Of a stretch of 64,000 nt of DNA, positions 35,598 to 44,136 are shown in pieces (within the stretch, counting starts at the first letter, position 1; each line of letters begins with the position of its first letter). Source of the stretch: Marinifilaceae bacterium (GTDB lineage Bacteria; Bacteroidota; Bacteroidia; Bacteroidales; Marinifilaceae). The DNA lies in contig JAFGYE010000027.1 in the NCBI GenBank assembly GCA_016936255.1, forward strand, positions 62,001 to 126,000, given 5' to 3'. Below the pieces are notes generated by a model. That model saw nothing but the letters and a program-made list of their open reading frames with translations. It was not told where the DNA came from and searched no databases. The translations under genes and the position numbers were made by a program.

Positions 35598-36626
35598 TTA
35601 TCTTTTTTTACGAAACCACGATCGAACTTTCCTTTTCTGAATAGAAAGTTTTAGCTTGGTTATCTTAAAGTATTTATTCGTTCTTCCAGTTAATTTCTCT
35701 TTGAATGTTAAGCGTTCGGAGAGAATGAACTCATTCAGTATTTTGGAGAATTCGGGCGTGCGCAAATAACCATAGGATTTATGAGGATTGGCGACACCAT
35801 TTATTTCATAGTTGTTGATCACTAAAAAATCAACAGGTTTTACGCCATATTTATTCTCAGAAAAATCATCAGCCAATTCGAAGTTTAAAGCTACTTTATC
35901 CAAAATATCAGAAAAGTTATACCAATTGTTCTTAACGCCTTCCGGCGTAATCATGAAACTATGCCCATTTAATTTTTGCCTTTGCTCTGCGGCAATTTTA
36001 CTAACAACTATGGGTAAACCCAGAGGAGAACCAATGGTAATTAAAGTATGAATTTTAATTTGATCGGCTAAAAAAGTCAGAACATCAAATGCCACAATCG
36101 ATCCCATTGAGTGAGCGATCAACATGATATTATCATTCTTATACTTTTCGAGTACTTTTAATAATCTCTCTCTTATCAGATCTTTTGTTTTGGCGGTGGA
36201 TGCTTCGTCTACAATACTTTCTTCTTTGTAGTAAGTTTCCAGATCTTTAAAATAATTACCTAAAATACTGTCTGTAATAAAAGTATAATTTAAAGAGAAG
36301 TCTTCGTTTAGGAAGATTCGGTTTAGTTGCCGGTTCAAAAATCCAATGATCTTTTTTCTTGTATCATGATTTTCGGGCAAGAGCTCTTTGCTTGGCTTAG
36401 CATAAATTTCATCGAGATAATAAGGACTTTCTTTATCTTTTTCGAACTGATTTAACGGTTTATCGTGCAGAATATCGGCCCAATAAACCATTTCATGTTT
36501 TGGCAAATCTGTTTTGTAATTATGTTTTTTTAATCCTTCAATCATGGCACGTTCCCACCAACGTTCCAATAAATCTTTGGGTGGTTTATTGCCTAAACCA
36601 TGAATTTGGATAATAACATTTGCCAT
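35598..36626 (-). CDS. Alpha/beta hydrolase (DUF676/lipase-like)
   Basis: A 342-residue soluble protein. IIQIHGLGNKPP is the oxyanion-side motif after the first strand, and LIAHSMGSIVAFDVL contains the nucleophile elbow (AHSMG, Ser near 174). GSPLGLP follows as in serine lipases of the PGAP1/DUF676 type. A candidate catalytic His lies in NPHKSYGYL. No signal peptide is seen; the C-terminal tail is strongly basic (KRKVRSWFRKKR). Substrate unknown. Confidence 0.8.
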   Translation of the reverse strand: MANVIIQIHGLGNKPPKDLLERWWERAMIEGLKKHNYKTDLPKHEMVYWADILHDKPLNQFEKDKESPYYLDEIYAKPSKELLPENHDTRKKIIGFLNRQLNRIFLNEDFSLNYTFITDSILGNYFKDLETYYKEESIVDEASTAKTKDLIRERLLKVLEKYKNDNIMLIAHSMGSIVAFDVLTFLADQIKIHTLITIGSPLGLPIVVSKIAAEQRQKLNGHSFMITPEGVKNNWYNFSDILDKVALNFELADDFSENKYGVKPVDFLVINNYEINGVANPHKSYGYLRTPEFSKILNEFILSERLTFKEKLTGRTNKYFKITKLKLSIQKRKVRSWFRKKR

Positions 36627-36665
36627 ACGTTATTGTGATTCTATTAAAATGATTGTAAGACTTAT

Positions 36666-37730
36666 CTAATCAAAAGCATAAGATAAGGAAAACACATTGG
36701 AATATTTTGCAATTGACTGATCCCCAATATCCGTTAAGGCATAATCCAATCTAAAATTTTTATAACGAATCCCCAAACCTAAATTGGGTTGAAAAGTCCA
36801 CGATTTGGTCTGATCAAAATCGGTTTCTTCCTGAAAATTACTTACTCCAGCCCGAAGAAATATAAACTGTTTATAAGAAGCTTCCCATCCAATATGAGGA
36901 TCGATACTGATTGGATCTCCCTGAATCAAAACATTTCTCTGTCCGTCGAAAGTCATATCCATATCGAGCTCCGTTAACAATGAAAATTTGTCTGAAATGG
37001 TAAATTCCCGGCTTACAGCAAGAATCAATCTTGGCAAAGTAATTTCAGTAGAATTTTCTGGTATTTCGTTACCTGTTAGTTCAAACACTTTTTCCAGATC
37101 TCCGGTTTTAAACACCCATGCATTAAAAGTGCTTGTGGCATCTCTAAGAACTGCTCCCATCCGCCATTTCCCTTTTCGGTATGTTCCTGCAATATCAAAT
37201 CCAAAGCCGTAAGCCGAGGCAAAATCACCTGTGTGCCTGTAAATCAGTTTCATATTTCCACCTATGCTCAACCCTTCAATTCCGGTTTTTCTGGAATATG
37301 AAAAAAGAAATGCATAATCGGCCGCCGAGAAGGTCGTTACCAAATCGTAGCGGATGTTTCCATCTTTGTCAATTAATTCCAGTGTATTCGGAATATCATC
37401 GACACCATAACGCAGTAAACTTAAGCCAAGCGCACTTTTCTCATTTATTTTCATGCCAAAACCCAAATAATCGTATGCTGATAAGCCTCCAAAATATTCA
37501 GCATGCATTGCCGATACATCAAATTTTGTTCTTAACTCCACTAAATTGGCCGGATTCCAATAAGACGATTCAACATCATTTTGAGAAGCAATGGTAGCAT
37601 TTCCCATTCCAAAAGATCTTGCACCTACTCCAATAGACAGGAATTCATTACTATATGTTGGAGCTGAAGTCTGGCCGAGCACTGCACCCGTAAGAAACAA
37701 GCAAATAAAAAATGCAATAATTCTGGACAT
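36666..37730 (-). CDS. PorV/PorQ family outer-membrane protein
   Basis: A 354-residue beta-barrel protein with signal peptide (1-19, ending VLGQ). The start of the mature part, EFLSIGVGARSFGMGNATIA followed by YWNPANL, is the hallmark of the PorV/PorQ (UPF0164) family, related to FadL. PorV and PorQ are parts of the type IX secretion system, but many paralogues have other or unknown roles. No other type IX genes are adjacent, so a T9SS role is not shown. Confidence 0.85.
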   Translation of the reverse strand: MSRIIAFFICLFLTGAVLGQTSAPTYSNEFLSIGVGARSFGMGNATIASQNDVESSYWNPANLVELRTKFDVSAMHAEYFGGLSAYDYLGFGMKINEKSALGLSLLRYGVDDIPNTLELIDKDGNIRYDLVTTFSAADYAFLFSYSRKTGIEGLSIGGNMKLIYRHTGDFASAYGFGFDIAGTYRKGKWRMGAVLRDATSTFNAWVFKTGDLEKVFELTGNEIPENSTEITLPRLILAVSREFTISDKFSLLTELDMDMTFDGQRNVLIQGDPISIDPHIGWEASYKQFIFLRAGVSNFQEETDFDQTKSWTFQPNLGLGIRYKNFRLDYALTDIGDQSIAKYSNVFSLSYAFD

Positions 37731-37822
37731 ATAGTTGATTTTCTTTGACAGGTAAAAATACTATGCTTTTTTAAAACTTATGCATCGAAGCAAAAGAAAT
37801 CATAAGTTTCGAAAAAATCCAT

Positions 37823-37830
37823 TATTTTTG
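37823..37830 (+). promoter_or_regulatory. -7 promoter box of pssA
   Basis: TATTTTTG lies 26 bases before the ATG at 37857 and so rules out the GTG at 37830 as start. Confidence 0.5.
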
Positions 37831-37856
37831 TGGCGTACTATACAAAATCAAAATTC

Positions 37857-38612
37857 ATGTCAGAAGCAAAAGGGATTATCAAACACATTCCAAATTCAAT
37901 TACTTGTTTAAACTTACTATCAGGATGCACTGCGGGCCTTATGGCGATGGAAGGCTATTTAGTAAATGCAGCTTTCCTGATTCTTTTAGCTGCTGTATTC
38001 GACTTTTTTGACGGTTTAGCTGCCCGGGTGCTAAAAGCTTATTCTCCTATGGGCAAAGAACTCGATTCTCTTGCCGATATGGTTAGTTTTGGTTTTGCTC
38101 CCGGAGTGATTGCTTTGGCTTATTTAAAAAATGCAGTTTTAGGCAGTGCTTCTGCAGATTTTGTTCCTGCAGAATTAAGTTATTCGCAAATTGCACTCTT
38201 GTTATCGGCATTTATTATCCCAATATTTTCAGCCCTGCGATTGGCCAAATTTAATATTGATACCCGGCAAACTTCCTCATTTATTGGTGTCCCAACTCCG
38301 GCAAATGCAATGTTTTGGGCTTCTCTCCCATTGGTGATGTTCTTTGGAAATTATCCGGTTATTAAAGAGTGCTTATCCAATGAATTCATTATTATCGGAG
38401 CTATCCTGATAACATCTTATTTATTAGTAACAGAAATCCCAATGTTTGCCCTTAAAGTAAAAAGCCTGGCCTGGAAAGAAAATAAAATTCAATACTTGTT
38501 TTTAATCACCTTATTGATTTTAGCTATCCTTTTAAAATGGTTGGTAATACCTATGATACTATTCGTTTACATTATCTTCTCGTTGATTAACAACCTGATC
38601 AGTAAAAAATAA
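37857..38612 (+). CDS. pssA: CDP-diacylglycerol--serine O-phosphatidyltransferase
   Basis: Membrane enzyme that makes phosphatidylserine from CDP-diacylglycerol and serine. 251 residues from ATG 37857. The CDP-alcohol phosphatidyltransferase motif DGLAARVLKAYSPMGKELDSLAD keeps all catalytic Asp residues (DGxxARx8GxxxDxxxD), and about eight transmembrane helices are visible. Works between CdsA and Psd, both encoded in this window. Confidence 0.93.
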   Translation: MSEAKGIIKHIPNSITCLNLLSGCTAGLMAMEGYLVNAAFLILLAAVFDFFDGLAARVLKAYSPMGKELDSLADMVSFGFAPGVIALAYLKNAVLGSASADFVPAELSYSQIALLLSAFIIPIFSALRLAKFNIDTRQTSSFIGVPTPANAMFWASLPLVMFFGNYPVIKECLSNEFIIIGAILITSYLLVTEIPMFALKVKSLAWKENKIQYLFLITLLILAILLKWLVIPMILFVYIIFSLINNLISKK

Positions 38613-38641
38613 ACAAAGCTTTTTGCCGACACAAATAAAAA

Positions 38642-38679
38642 AAAAGACTAAAATGATGATTTCATTTTAGTCTTTTTTC
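38642..38679. terminator. Bidirectional terminator between pssA and the CPBP gene
   Basis: AAAAGACTAAAATGA and TCATTTTAGTCTTTT pair perfectly around five bases, with an A run before and T run after. Confidence 0.93.
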
Positions 38680-38684
38680 TTTGC

Positions 38685-39518
38685 TTATTCCACTTGTTTA
38701 CTTTTACTAAAAAAATTCTCGAAACAGCGGTACGAACCCCAAAGAATCAGCGAAGCAGCAACAAACAATCCTATTCGTTCAAGAATTCCTATGTCAAAAA
38801 GCTCGGCAAGATCGAATGATTCGCTATAACGAACCATCAAATAAAAGGCAAAACCATTGTTCAAAGCGTGAATGAACATGCATAAAAACAGCGATTTGGT
38901 TTTCCAATAGAGGTAACCAATTGCAATTCCCGCAATCATGGCGGTAATAAATTGCCATGGATTCAAGTGTATCACTCCAAAAAATACCGAAGACCAAATA
39001 ATGGCTTTCCAGGGCGAATAGTTGCGCAATAAGCCATCTAAAACTATCCCGCGCATCAAGAATTCTTCCAAAATGGGTGCTGCTACCACAACAGTCAAAA
39101 ATCCCCAGATATTTGGCTGAAGCATTTCTTTAAACATCTCCATCAGAATATCGGGCATGGGTATCCAGCTCCCAATTTCAGAATCGATAATCACAATTGC
39201 CAATGTCATAACAATTACGACAGGCAAAAGAACCGACGGAAAAGATCGAAGCCTAAGAACCTCAGTATTCCGGGGATTATTTTTCCACCATCTTCCTGTG
39301 ATAAAAATTAGAATAATTACAGGCACAGCATAATTTAACACCAAAAAAGGACCGTGCTGAATATCAATGCCGAAAAGGCTAATTATCGTTAATGGAATAA
39401 AATAAGCAATGGTAATGGCTAAAAATAATCCAAGAATTCCCCATCCCTGTTTAATTGTTGGATAAGCCATTTCAGCTTCAAACGGCTCTTTGTCTGTTTC
39501 TCTTGTGATTTGATTCAT
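38685..39518 (-). CDS. CPBP family intramembrane glutamic endopeptidase
   Basis: A 277-residue membrane protease of the CAAX-processing/bacteriocin-immunity (Abi) family with about eight helices. The catalytic motifs are intact: EEFLMRG (EExxxR), FFGVIHLNPWQF (FxxxH) and HALNN. Members cleave prenylated or other membrane substrates, or protect against own bacteriocins; the substrate here is unknown. It lies 15 bases from the upstream DUF3857 gene on the same strand. Confidence 0.88.
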   Translation of the reverse strand: MNQITRETDKEPFEAEMAYPTIKQGWGILGLFLAITIAYFIPLTIISLFGIDIQHGPFLVLNYAVPVIILIFITGRWWKNNPRNTEVLRLRSFPSVLLPVVIVMTLAIVIIDSEIGSWIPMPDILMEMFKEMLQPNIWGFLTVVVAAPILEEFLMRGIVLDGLLRNYSPWKAIIWSSVFFGVIHLNPWQFITAMIAGIAIGYLYWKTKSLFLCMFIHALNNGFAFYLMVRYSESFDLAELFDIGILERIGLFVAASLILWGSYRCFENFFSKSKQVE

Positions 39519-39533
39519 TCTTTTGATATTAAA

Positions 39534-41459
39534 TTACTCTTTTTTTATGACCACCTTCGATCCCAGCATTTTACTCATCTGACTGTAAAATTCCCTTAAA
39601 ATATCATAATATTCTTTTGTAAATGAGACTACATTTATTTTAAATGATGTTCGTACAGTTAGTTCTTTACCCAATAATTGAGAAGTAAGGATAAAATTTC
39701 CTGAATCTTCCGGTAAAGTAATTTTCTTGTTTTTTGGATAATCCTCAAATTTATACCCATCAGGAAGAATAAACTTCGCCATATAAGTTTTGGATCTGGG
39801 ATAATTGTAATCGATTCGATATTGCCTGGTTTCTTTTAAGAATGAATTTTTCAGGTCCTTTTTATTAAATAAATTAACGTATATATAATCACTCCCCTCA
39901 TCCAAACCACTCTCCAATTTTAAATTGCACTCCATTTTAAATGAAAGATTTACATCATCCCTATTCTTAAAATGGAGAGAATCTTTCTGAAAATCGCACT
40001 TCTCCAAATCAAATAAATTCGTCATCCAGGACTCAGAACCAACTTCAATCAATTCCTTGCGGCTTTTGGCAGCAAAATATCCGTTTTCCCTTACTCTAAG
40101 ATTACAAACAGGATTCTCTGAATTTGAATAATCATAGGTTATTAATACATCCTGATGGTTCTTTTTGTTCGGTTCTATTTTGTCCCAAAATGGGTTTCCT
40201 TTCTTCAATACAAATGCATGGTAATTCAAATCTTTTTCTGCAATCAAATCAAAAGGGCGATAAGGGGATGTTGCATTTAGAAAAATTCTTTTACCATACA
40301 ATTCAACAAAAACAAGAACCTGATCGAACTGACTTAATAATGGATAATCCTTTTGAATTAATCCCCTGGTATTGGATCTGGCTAAGGCAGGATTGCAATC
40401 GAAACCTGCTTCCTGCAAGAGTAAAACGAGTAAATAATTGATTTCTGAATTTGTCCCGGCTTTCTCGTCCAATACATTGGGAGGCGAATCTTCAGGGTAT
40501 ATTCTATATTTTCCATTCCATTTTACATGGGTTCTTACAAAATCATAAATCTTCTGTAGTTTTTCCCAATTGTTTTCATTTCCATTCAGAATGGTTTCCA
40601 ATTGCTTTTTGGCAAAATTTGTTCGCCCCAAAAAATTCACTTTTTCACTATACTCTTTTGCCAATTCTTCATAAGTAGTCATGGAACTTACAAATATCGG
40701 GGTACCGCCTAAAGTAGATTCATCCCGTGTAAAATAGCCCGCCAACTGAAAACGCAGTTGTTCTACAAAATCATGATAATTATTAATATGAGACTCCTCT
40801 TTTATGGAAGGCATATTGGTTAGAGTCCATTGACGATTCTTTGATTCGGGATACTTTGCTTGTACCTGACTACCAAACATTACAATGTTGTATCGAAATG
40901 ATTCAGGCATATTTACTTTTATTGAGCTATAAAAGGTTGGTATTTCATCTTGAAAATACCATGTATCCAAATAAGAGTAGAAGTGCGAATTCGTTGTGTA
41001 TTTGTATTCAATTATGGAGCCCACCTTCACATCAGGCATAGTAAACCGAACTTCACCATAATTCTCATCTACATCCATATCAAATATTGAGTTATTTGCG
41101 ATCTCAACAACCTCTTGTTTGCCCTGTTCATTCAAATTTATGGTTTGTCCTTTTACACCGGAAATGTTTTCTATATTATTATTTCTATAGTATGACAATT
41201 TAATATTGGCTTGGTCAATTCCCTCCTCCTTCAATATTTTTATCCGAACATGATAAAAATAACGAATTATCGAATAACTCAAATCAACAGAGCATGTTCT
41301 GCTAAGAATAACTGCAGAGGCATCCTTTTCATAAGGACATTCTTTCAAGGCAAACTCATCTTTAGATATTTTACCGTACTTAACCTTTTGGGCTTTTAAT
41401 GTAAAAATGGTAATCTGTAAAAACAGCAATAGAATGAATGCGTGTAAAATAGTTTTCAT
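39534..41459 (-). CDS. DUF3857 / transglutaminase-like exported protein with lost nucleophile
   Basis: A 641-residue exported protein (signal peptide 1-23, ending LKAQ). Residues about 50-230 match DUF3857 and about 265-400 the transglutaminase-like domain. The active-site segment, usually GxCxD, reads AGTNSEINYLL with Asn337 where Cys is expected, so it is probably not an active transglutaminase or protease. The C-terminal half is beta-rich, close to DUF3858. Co-oriented with the CPBP gene. Role unknown. Confidence 0.82.
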   Translation of the reverse strand: MKTILHAFILLLFLQITIFTLKAQKVKYGKISKDEFALKECPYEKDASAVILSRTCSVDLSYSIIRYFYHVRIKILKEEGIDQANIKLSYYRNNNIENISGVKGQTINLNEQGKQEVVEIANNSIFDMDVDENYGEVRFTMPDVKVGSIIEYKYTTNSHFYSYLDTWYFQDEIPTFYSSIKVNMPESFRYNIVMFGSQVQAKYPESKNRQWTLTNMPSIKEESHINNYHDFVEQLRFQLAGYFTRDESTLGGTPIFVSSMTTYEELAKEYSEKVNFLGRTNFAKKQLETILNGNENNWEKLQKIYDFVRTHVKWNGKYRIYPEDSPPNVLDEKAGTNSEINYLLVLLLQEAGFDCNPALARSNTRGLIQKDYPLLSQFDQVLVFVELYGKRIFLNATSPYRPFDLIAEKDLNYHAFVLKKGNPFWDKIEPNKKNHQDVLITYDYSNSENPVCNLRVRENGYFAAKSRKELIEVGSESWMTNLFDLEKCDFQKDSLHFKNRDDVNLSFKMECNLKLESGLDEGSDYIYVNLFNKKDLKNSFLKETRQYRIDYNYPRSKTYMAKFILPDGYKFEDYPKNKKITLPEDSGNFILTSQLLGKELTVRTSFKINVVSFTKEYYDILREFYSQMSKMLGSKVVIKKE

Positions 41460-41593
41460 AAACTTTCAATTAGGCATCTTAAATTAACAAAATATATTTA
41501 TATCGTAAATTAAAATTTCCCTTTTTACTCAATTTTTCACGTTGATATTACTTATATAGATTTATTTTAAAGAATAGCATGCTTATTTCCAAC

Positions 41594-41634
41594 AAAAAAG
41601 GCTAAGATGTTTATCACATTCTTAGCCTTTTTTA
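41594..41634 (-). terminator. Terminator of the aroG/chorismate mutase gene
   Basis: AAAGGCTAAGA and TCTTAGCCTTT pair, with T runs on both strands; on the minus strand it follows the gene ending at 41651. Confidence 0.9.
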
Positions 41635-41650
41635 TTGTTTCTAATTGTCT

Positions 41651-42742
41651 CTATTTTCGATTCATTACCTCATTTTGTTTCAAAATGGCTTCTTTATGAA
41701 TCATTCGCAACAATTGCGTAATGAATGGTTCAGATAAGCCTAAGGATTTCCCCAATTCAATTCCCTTTTCACGCACCTTTTCCCATCGTTGAAGTTGAAG
41801 AATTGTCATATTTTTCTCCGCTTTATATTCACCTATCCCCTCTACAATATTCATTCGTTGCGCCAACAGCTCTATCAGCTGCGAATCCACAGAATCTATT
41901 TGATCACGATACTTTTCAAGCAGATTTTCTTCAACATCATCAACAGAGGGCAATCGGCAAACCAAACTCCTTACTATCTGATCTAAATCCGCAGGTGTTA
42001 ATTGTTGTTCCTGATCATTGATTACTTCAGCTGTGCTAAAATGGCTTTCAATCATCAAACCATCCATATTCAGATCCATTCCCTTTTGTGCTATTTCCTG
42101 CACATATTTATTTGCTCCGGCAATATGACTAGGATCGCAAATAATAGGAAGATTATGAAATCGTGATTTCAGTTCGATAGGAATTTCCCATTTAGGAATG
42201 TTACGAAGCCTCGTTTTCTCGAAAGGATAAAATCCTCTGTGAATTGCTGCCAATCTGGAAATACCGGCTTTATTAATAGTTTCCAAAGCCTCAACCCATA
42301 AATTAATATCAGGATTTATTGGATTTTTTACCATTACAGGAACACTCATTCCTTGAAGAGCACTGGCCAATTCCTGAACCGAAAATGGATTGGATGTGGT
42401 TCTGGCACCTATCCATAAAATATCAACATTATGCCTTAAGCACATTTCAACATGCTTAGGAGAGGCCACCTCAACCATAGTAAGCAAGCCGGTTTCCAGC
42501 TTAACTTGATTCAACCATTGCAAAACATCCAAACCACGGTCACCAAAAGACTTAGTAATTGTTTGTGGTTTCCATGCTCCAGCTTTAAAAATCTTTACCT
42601 GTTCTACTTTTTTTAATTCTCTGGCAGTATTCAATAATTGTTCCTCAGACTCGACTATGGAAGGTCCACTTATCACTATCGGTCTTGTATCCAACTTCTT
42701 AAACCAAGTACTCATTGATTTACAATTCTCCAATCCGCTCAT
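41651..42742 (-). CDS. Bifunctional DAHP synthase / chorismate mutase
   Basis: First step of the shikimate pathway fused to the branch step to phenylalanine and tyrosine. Residues about 15-265 are the KDO8P-synthase-like (type I-beta) DAHP synthase: RPIVISGPSIVES, KIFKAGAWKPQT, PVMVKNPINPD and CDPSHIAGAN with metal ligands. Residues about 275-360 are an AroQ chorismate mutase (YRDQIDSVDSQLIELLAQRM). Start set at ATG 42742 (363 residues) because the -7 box at 42797 lies inside the longer open frame. This C-terminal fusion is common in Bacteroidota and allows feedback control through the mutase domain. Confidence 0.93.
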   Translation of the reverse strand: MSGLENCKSMSTWFKKLDTRPIVISGPSIVESEEQLLNTARELKKVEQVKIFKAGAWKPQTITKSFGDRGLDVLQWLNQVKLETGLLTMVEVASPKHVEMCLRHNVDILWIGARTTSNPFSVQELASALQGMSVPVMVKNPINPDINLWVEALETINKAGISRLAAIHRGFYPFEKTRLRNIPKWEIPIELKSRFHNLPIICDPSHIAGANKYVQEIAQKGMDLNMDGLMIESHFSTAEVINDQEQQLTPADLDQIVRSLVCRLPSVDDVEENLLEKYRDQIDSVDSQLIELLAQRMNIVEGIGEYKAEKNMTILQLQRWEKVREKGIELGKSLGLSEPFITQLLRMIHKEAILKQNEVMNRK

Positions 42743-42789
42743 AACTTCACTTTTAAGGCTGTCTAATACCAAAACTGATATTAATCGCA

Positions 42790-42797
42790 CAAAAATA
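42790..42797 (-). promoter_or_regulatory. -7 promoter box of the DAHP synthase/chorismate mutase gene
   Basis: TATTTTTG on the minus strand, 48 bases before the chosen ATG. Confidence 0.45.
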
Positions 42798-42834
42798 CAC
42801 TTTTTAATGACATTGGGAAATAGGCGCAAATAGA

Positions 42835-42861
42835 ATTGGCATCCTAAAACTGGATGCCAAT
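42835..42861 (-). terminator. Likely terminator of the cytochrome bd operon
   Basis: ATTGGCATCC (42835-42844) and GGATGCCAAT (42852-42861) form a perfect 10-bp stem. On the minus strand it starts nine bases after the CydX-like stop codon; the T tail is weak. Confidence 0.65.
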
Positions 42862-42869
42862 CAAATGAT

Positions 42870-42986
42870 TATTGTTCCTTTTCTATTTGATCTTTCAATT
42901 TATTAAGGACAAACCGAATGGTTTTGTAACAAATAAAAATCAAAAGTGGCCAGGTCAACAGCCATATTATAGATGATGTATACATG
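42870..42986 (-). CDS. CydX-like 38-residue membrane protein of the bd oxidase operon
   Basis: A 38-codon frame, ATG at 42986 and TAA at 42870, too short for usual ORF lists. It starts MYTSSIIWLLTWPLLIFICY, a single transmembrane helix, and ends in a charged tail KLKDQIEKEQ. It begins 14 bases after the cydB stop, on the same strand and before the operon terminator. Small single-helix subunits (CydX, CydS) in this position stabilise the haems of cytochrome bd in other bacteria. Sequence similarity to E. coli CydX is not evident, so the assignment rests on size, topology and position. Confidence 0.7.
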
Positions 42987-43000
42987 TCTTACTATTTAAA

Positions 43001-44134
43001 TTAATACAAATGATCTTCCGCACTGATTTCCTGAGCATCAATCTTTTTACTATTTATTGCTCTCCATGCCCAAACAATATAAGCTATTACAAAAGGAACC
43101 ATAAGAGAAACGTAACTCATCGCTGTTAATGTATAGTGCGACGATGATGCATTCTGAATGGTTAAAGAGGATTGCAAATCAGCCAATGAAGGATAAAATG
43201 AAGTGTTATTCAATCCTGCCAAAAGAAGCAGGGAGAAAACAACTAAAACAGTTCCTCCTCCGGCAAACCAGATTCCTTTTGTGTATTTTTCAAGCAAATA
43301 TGATTTTACCAATCCAAACAATACTCCTACTACACCTGCTAAAAGTAAAACAGCCACAACAGGCATAGCGATAAGATTATGAAGATATTTAAAGGATTCC
43401 ATACTTACGATACTTGTTTGTGCATCGGCTGCAAATCCATCCATTATCAACAAACGAACAGCGAAAAACAGAAAAAATACCAGAAATGGAATTCCTGAAA
43501 CCAGCAATTGCTTTTTTGACCGGGCAAATATTTGATCATTCTCTATGCTGTTCATAAAATAAAGGCTTCCCAATACTCTTGCCAGAAAAAAGACTGTTAA
43601 TCCCAAGGCTACATTGTGAAAATTAAGAACTGCCTCCAATCCACCGTAAGGTGTTGCCCATTTGGATTGATTAAAATCATTAACTGTAAACTCCGCTCCA
43701 TTAAAAAAGGTTCCTACGGCTGTTCCAATAAGTATGGTTCCCAATAATCCGTTGATAAACAAAAAAGCCTCGAAAGTTTTAGCTCCCCAAACATTATTGG
43801 GTTTGCTTCTAAATTCGTAAGCAACGGCCTGAATGATGAAACAGAAAAGAATTGCCATCCAAACCCAGTAGGCACCTCCAAATGAGGTAGAATAAAATAA
43901 AGGAAAAGATGCGAACATGGCACCACCAAAGGTAACCAGAGTTGTGAAAGTGAATTCCCATTTCCGCCCTAATGCATTAACTACCATGGTTCTTTCCAGT
44001 TCTGATTTCCCTATTCGATAGATTAGTGTCTGACCTCCCTGAACAAACATCAGAAATACCAGCAAACTACCTAACAATGAATCAATAATCCACCAATACT
44101 GCTGCAATACTAAATGCGATAAATTTTCAAACAT
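43001..44134 (-). CDS. cydB: Cytochrome bd ubiquinol/menaquinol oxidase subunit II
   Basis: Structural membrane subunit of cytochrome bd, the high-affinity quinol oxidase. 377 residues with eight or nine helices; LQQYWWIIDSLLGSLLVFLMFVQGGQTL at the N-terminus and WEFTFTTLVTFGGAMFASFPLFYSTSFGGAYWVWM are typical. It starts two bases after the cydA stop. The operon order is DUF4492, cydA, cydB, CydX-like. Confidence 0.95.
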   Translation of the reverse strand: MFENLSHLVLQQYWWIIDSLLGSLLVFLMFVQGGQTLIYRIGKSELERTMVVNALGRKWEFTFTTLVTFGGAMFASFPLFYSTSFGGAYWVWMAILFCFIIQAVAYEFRSKPNNVWGAKTFEAFLFINGLLGTILIGTAVGTFFNGAEFTVNDFNQSKWATPYGGLEAVLNFHNVALGLTVFFLARVLGSLYFMNSIENDQIFARSKKQLLVSGIPFLVFFLFFAVRLLIMDGFAADAQTSIVSMESFKYLHNLIAMPVVAVLLLAGVVGVLFGLVKSYLLEKYTKGIWFAGGGTVLVVFSLLLLAGLNNTSFYPSLADLQSSLTIQNASSSHYTLTAMSYVSLMVPFVIAYIVWAWRAINSKKIDAQEISAEDHLY

Positions 44135-44136
44135 GA

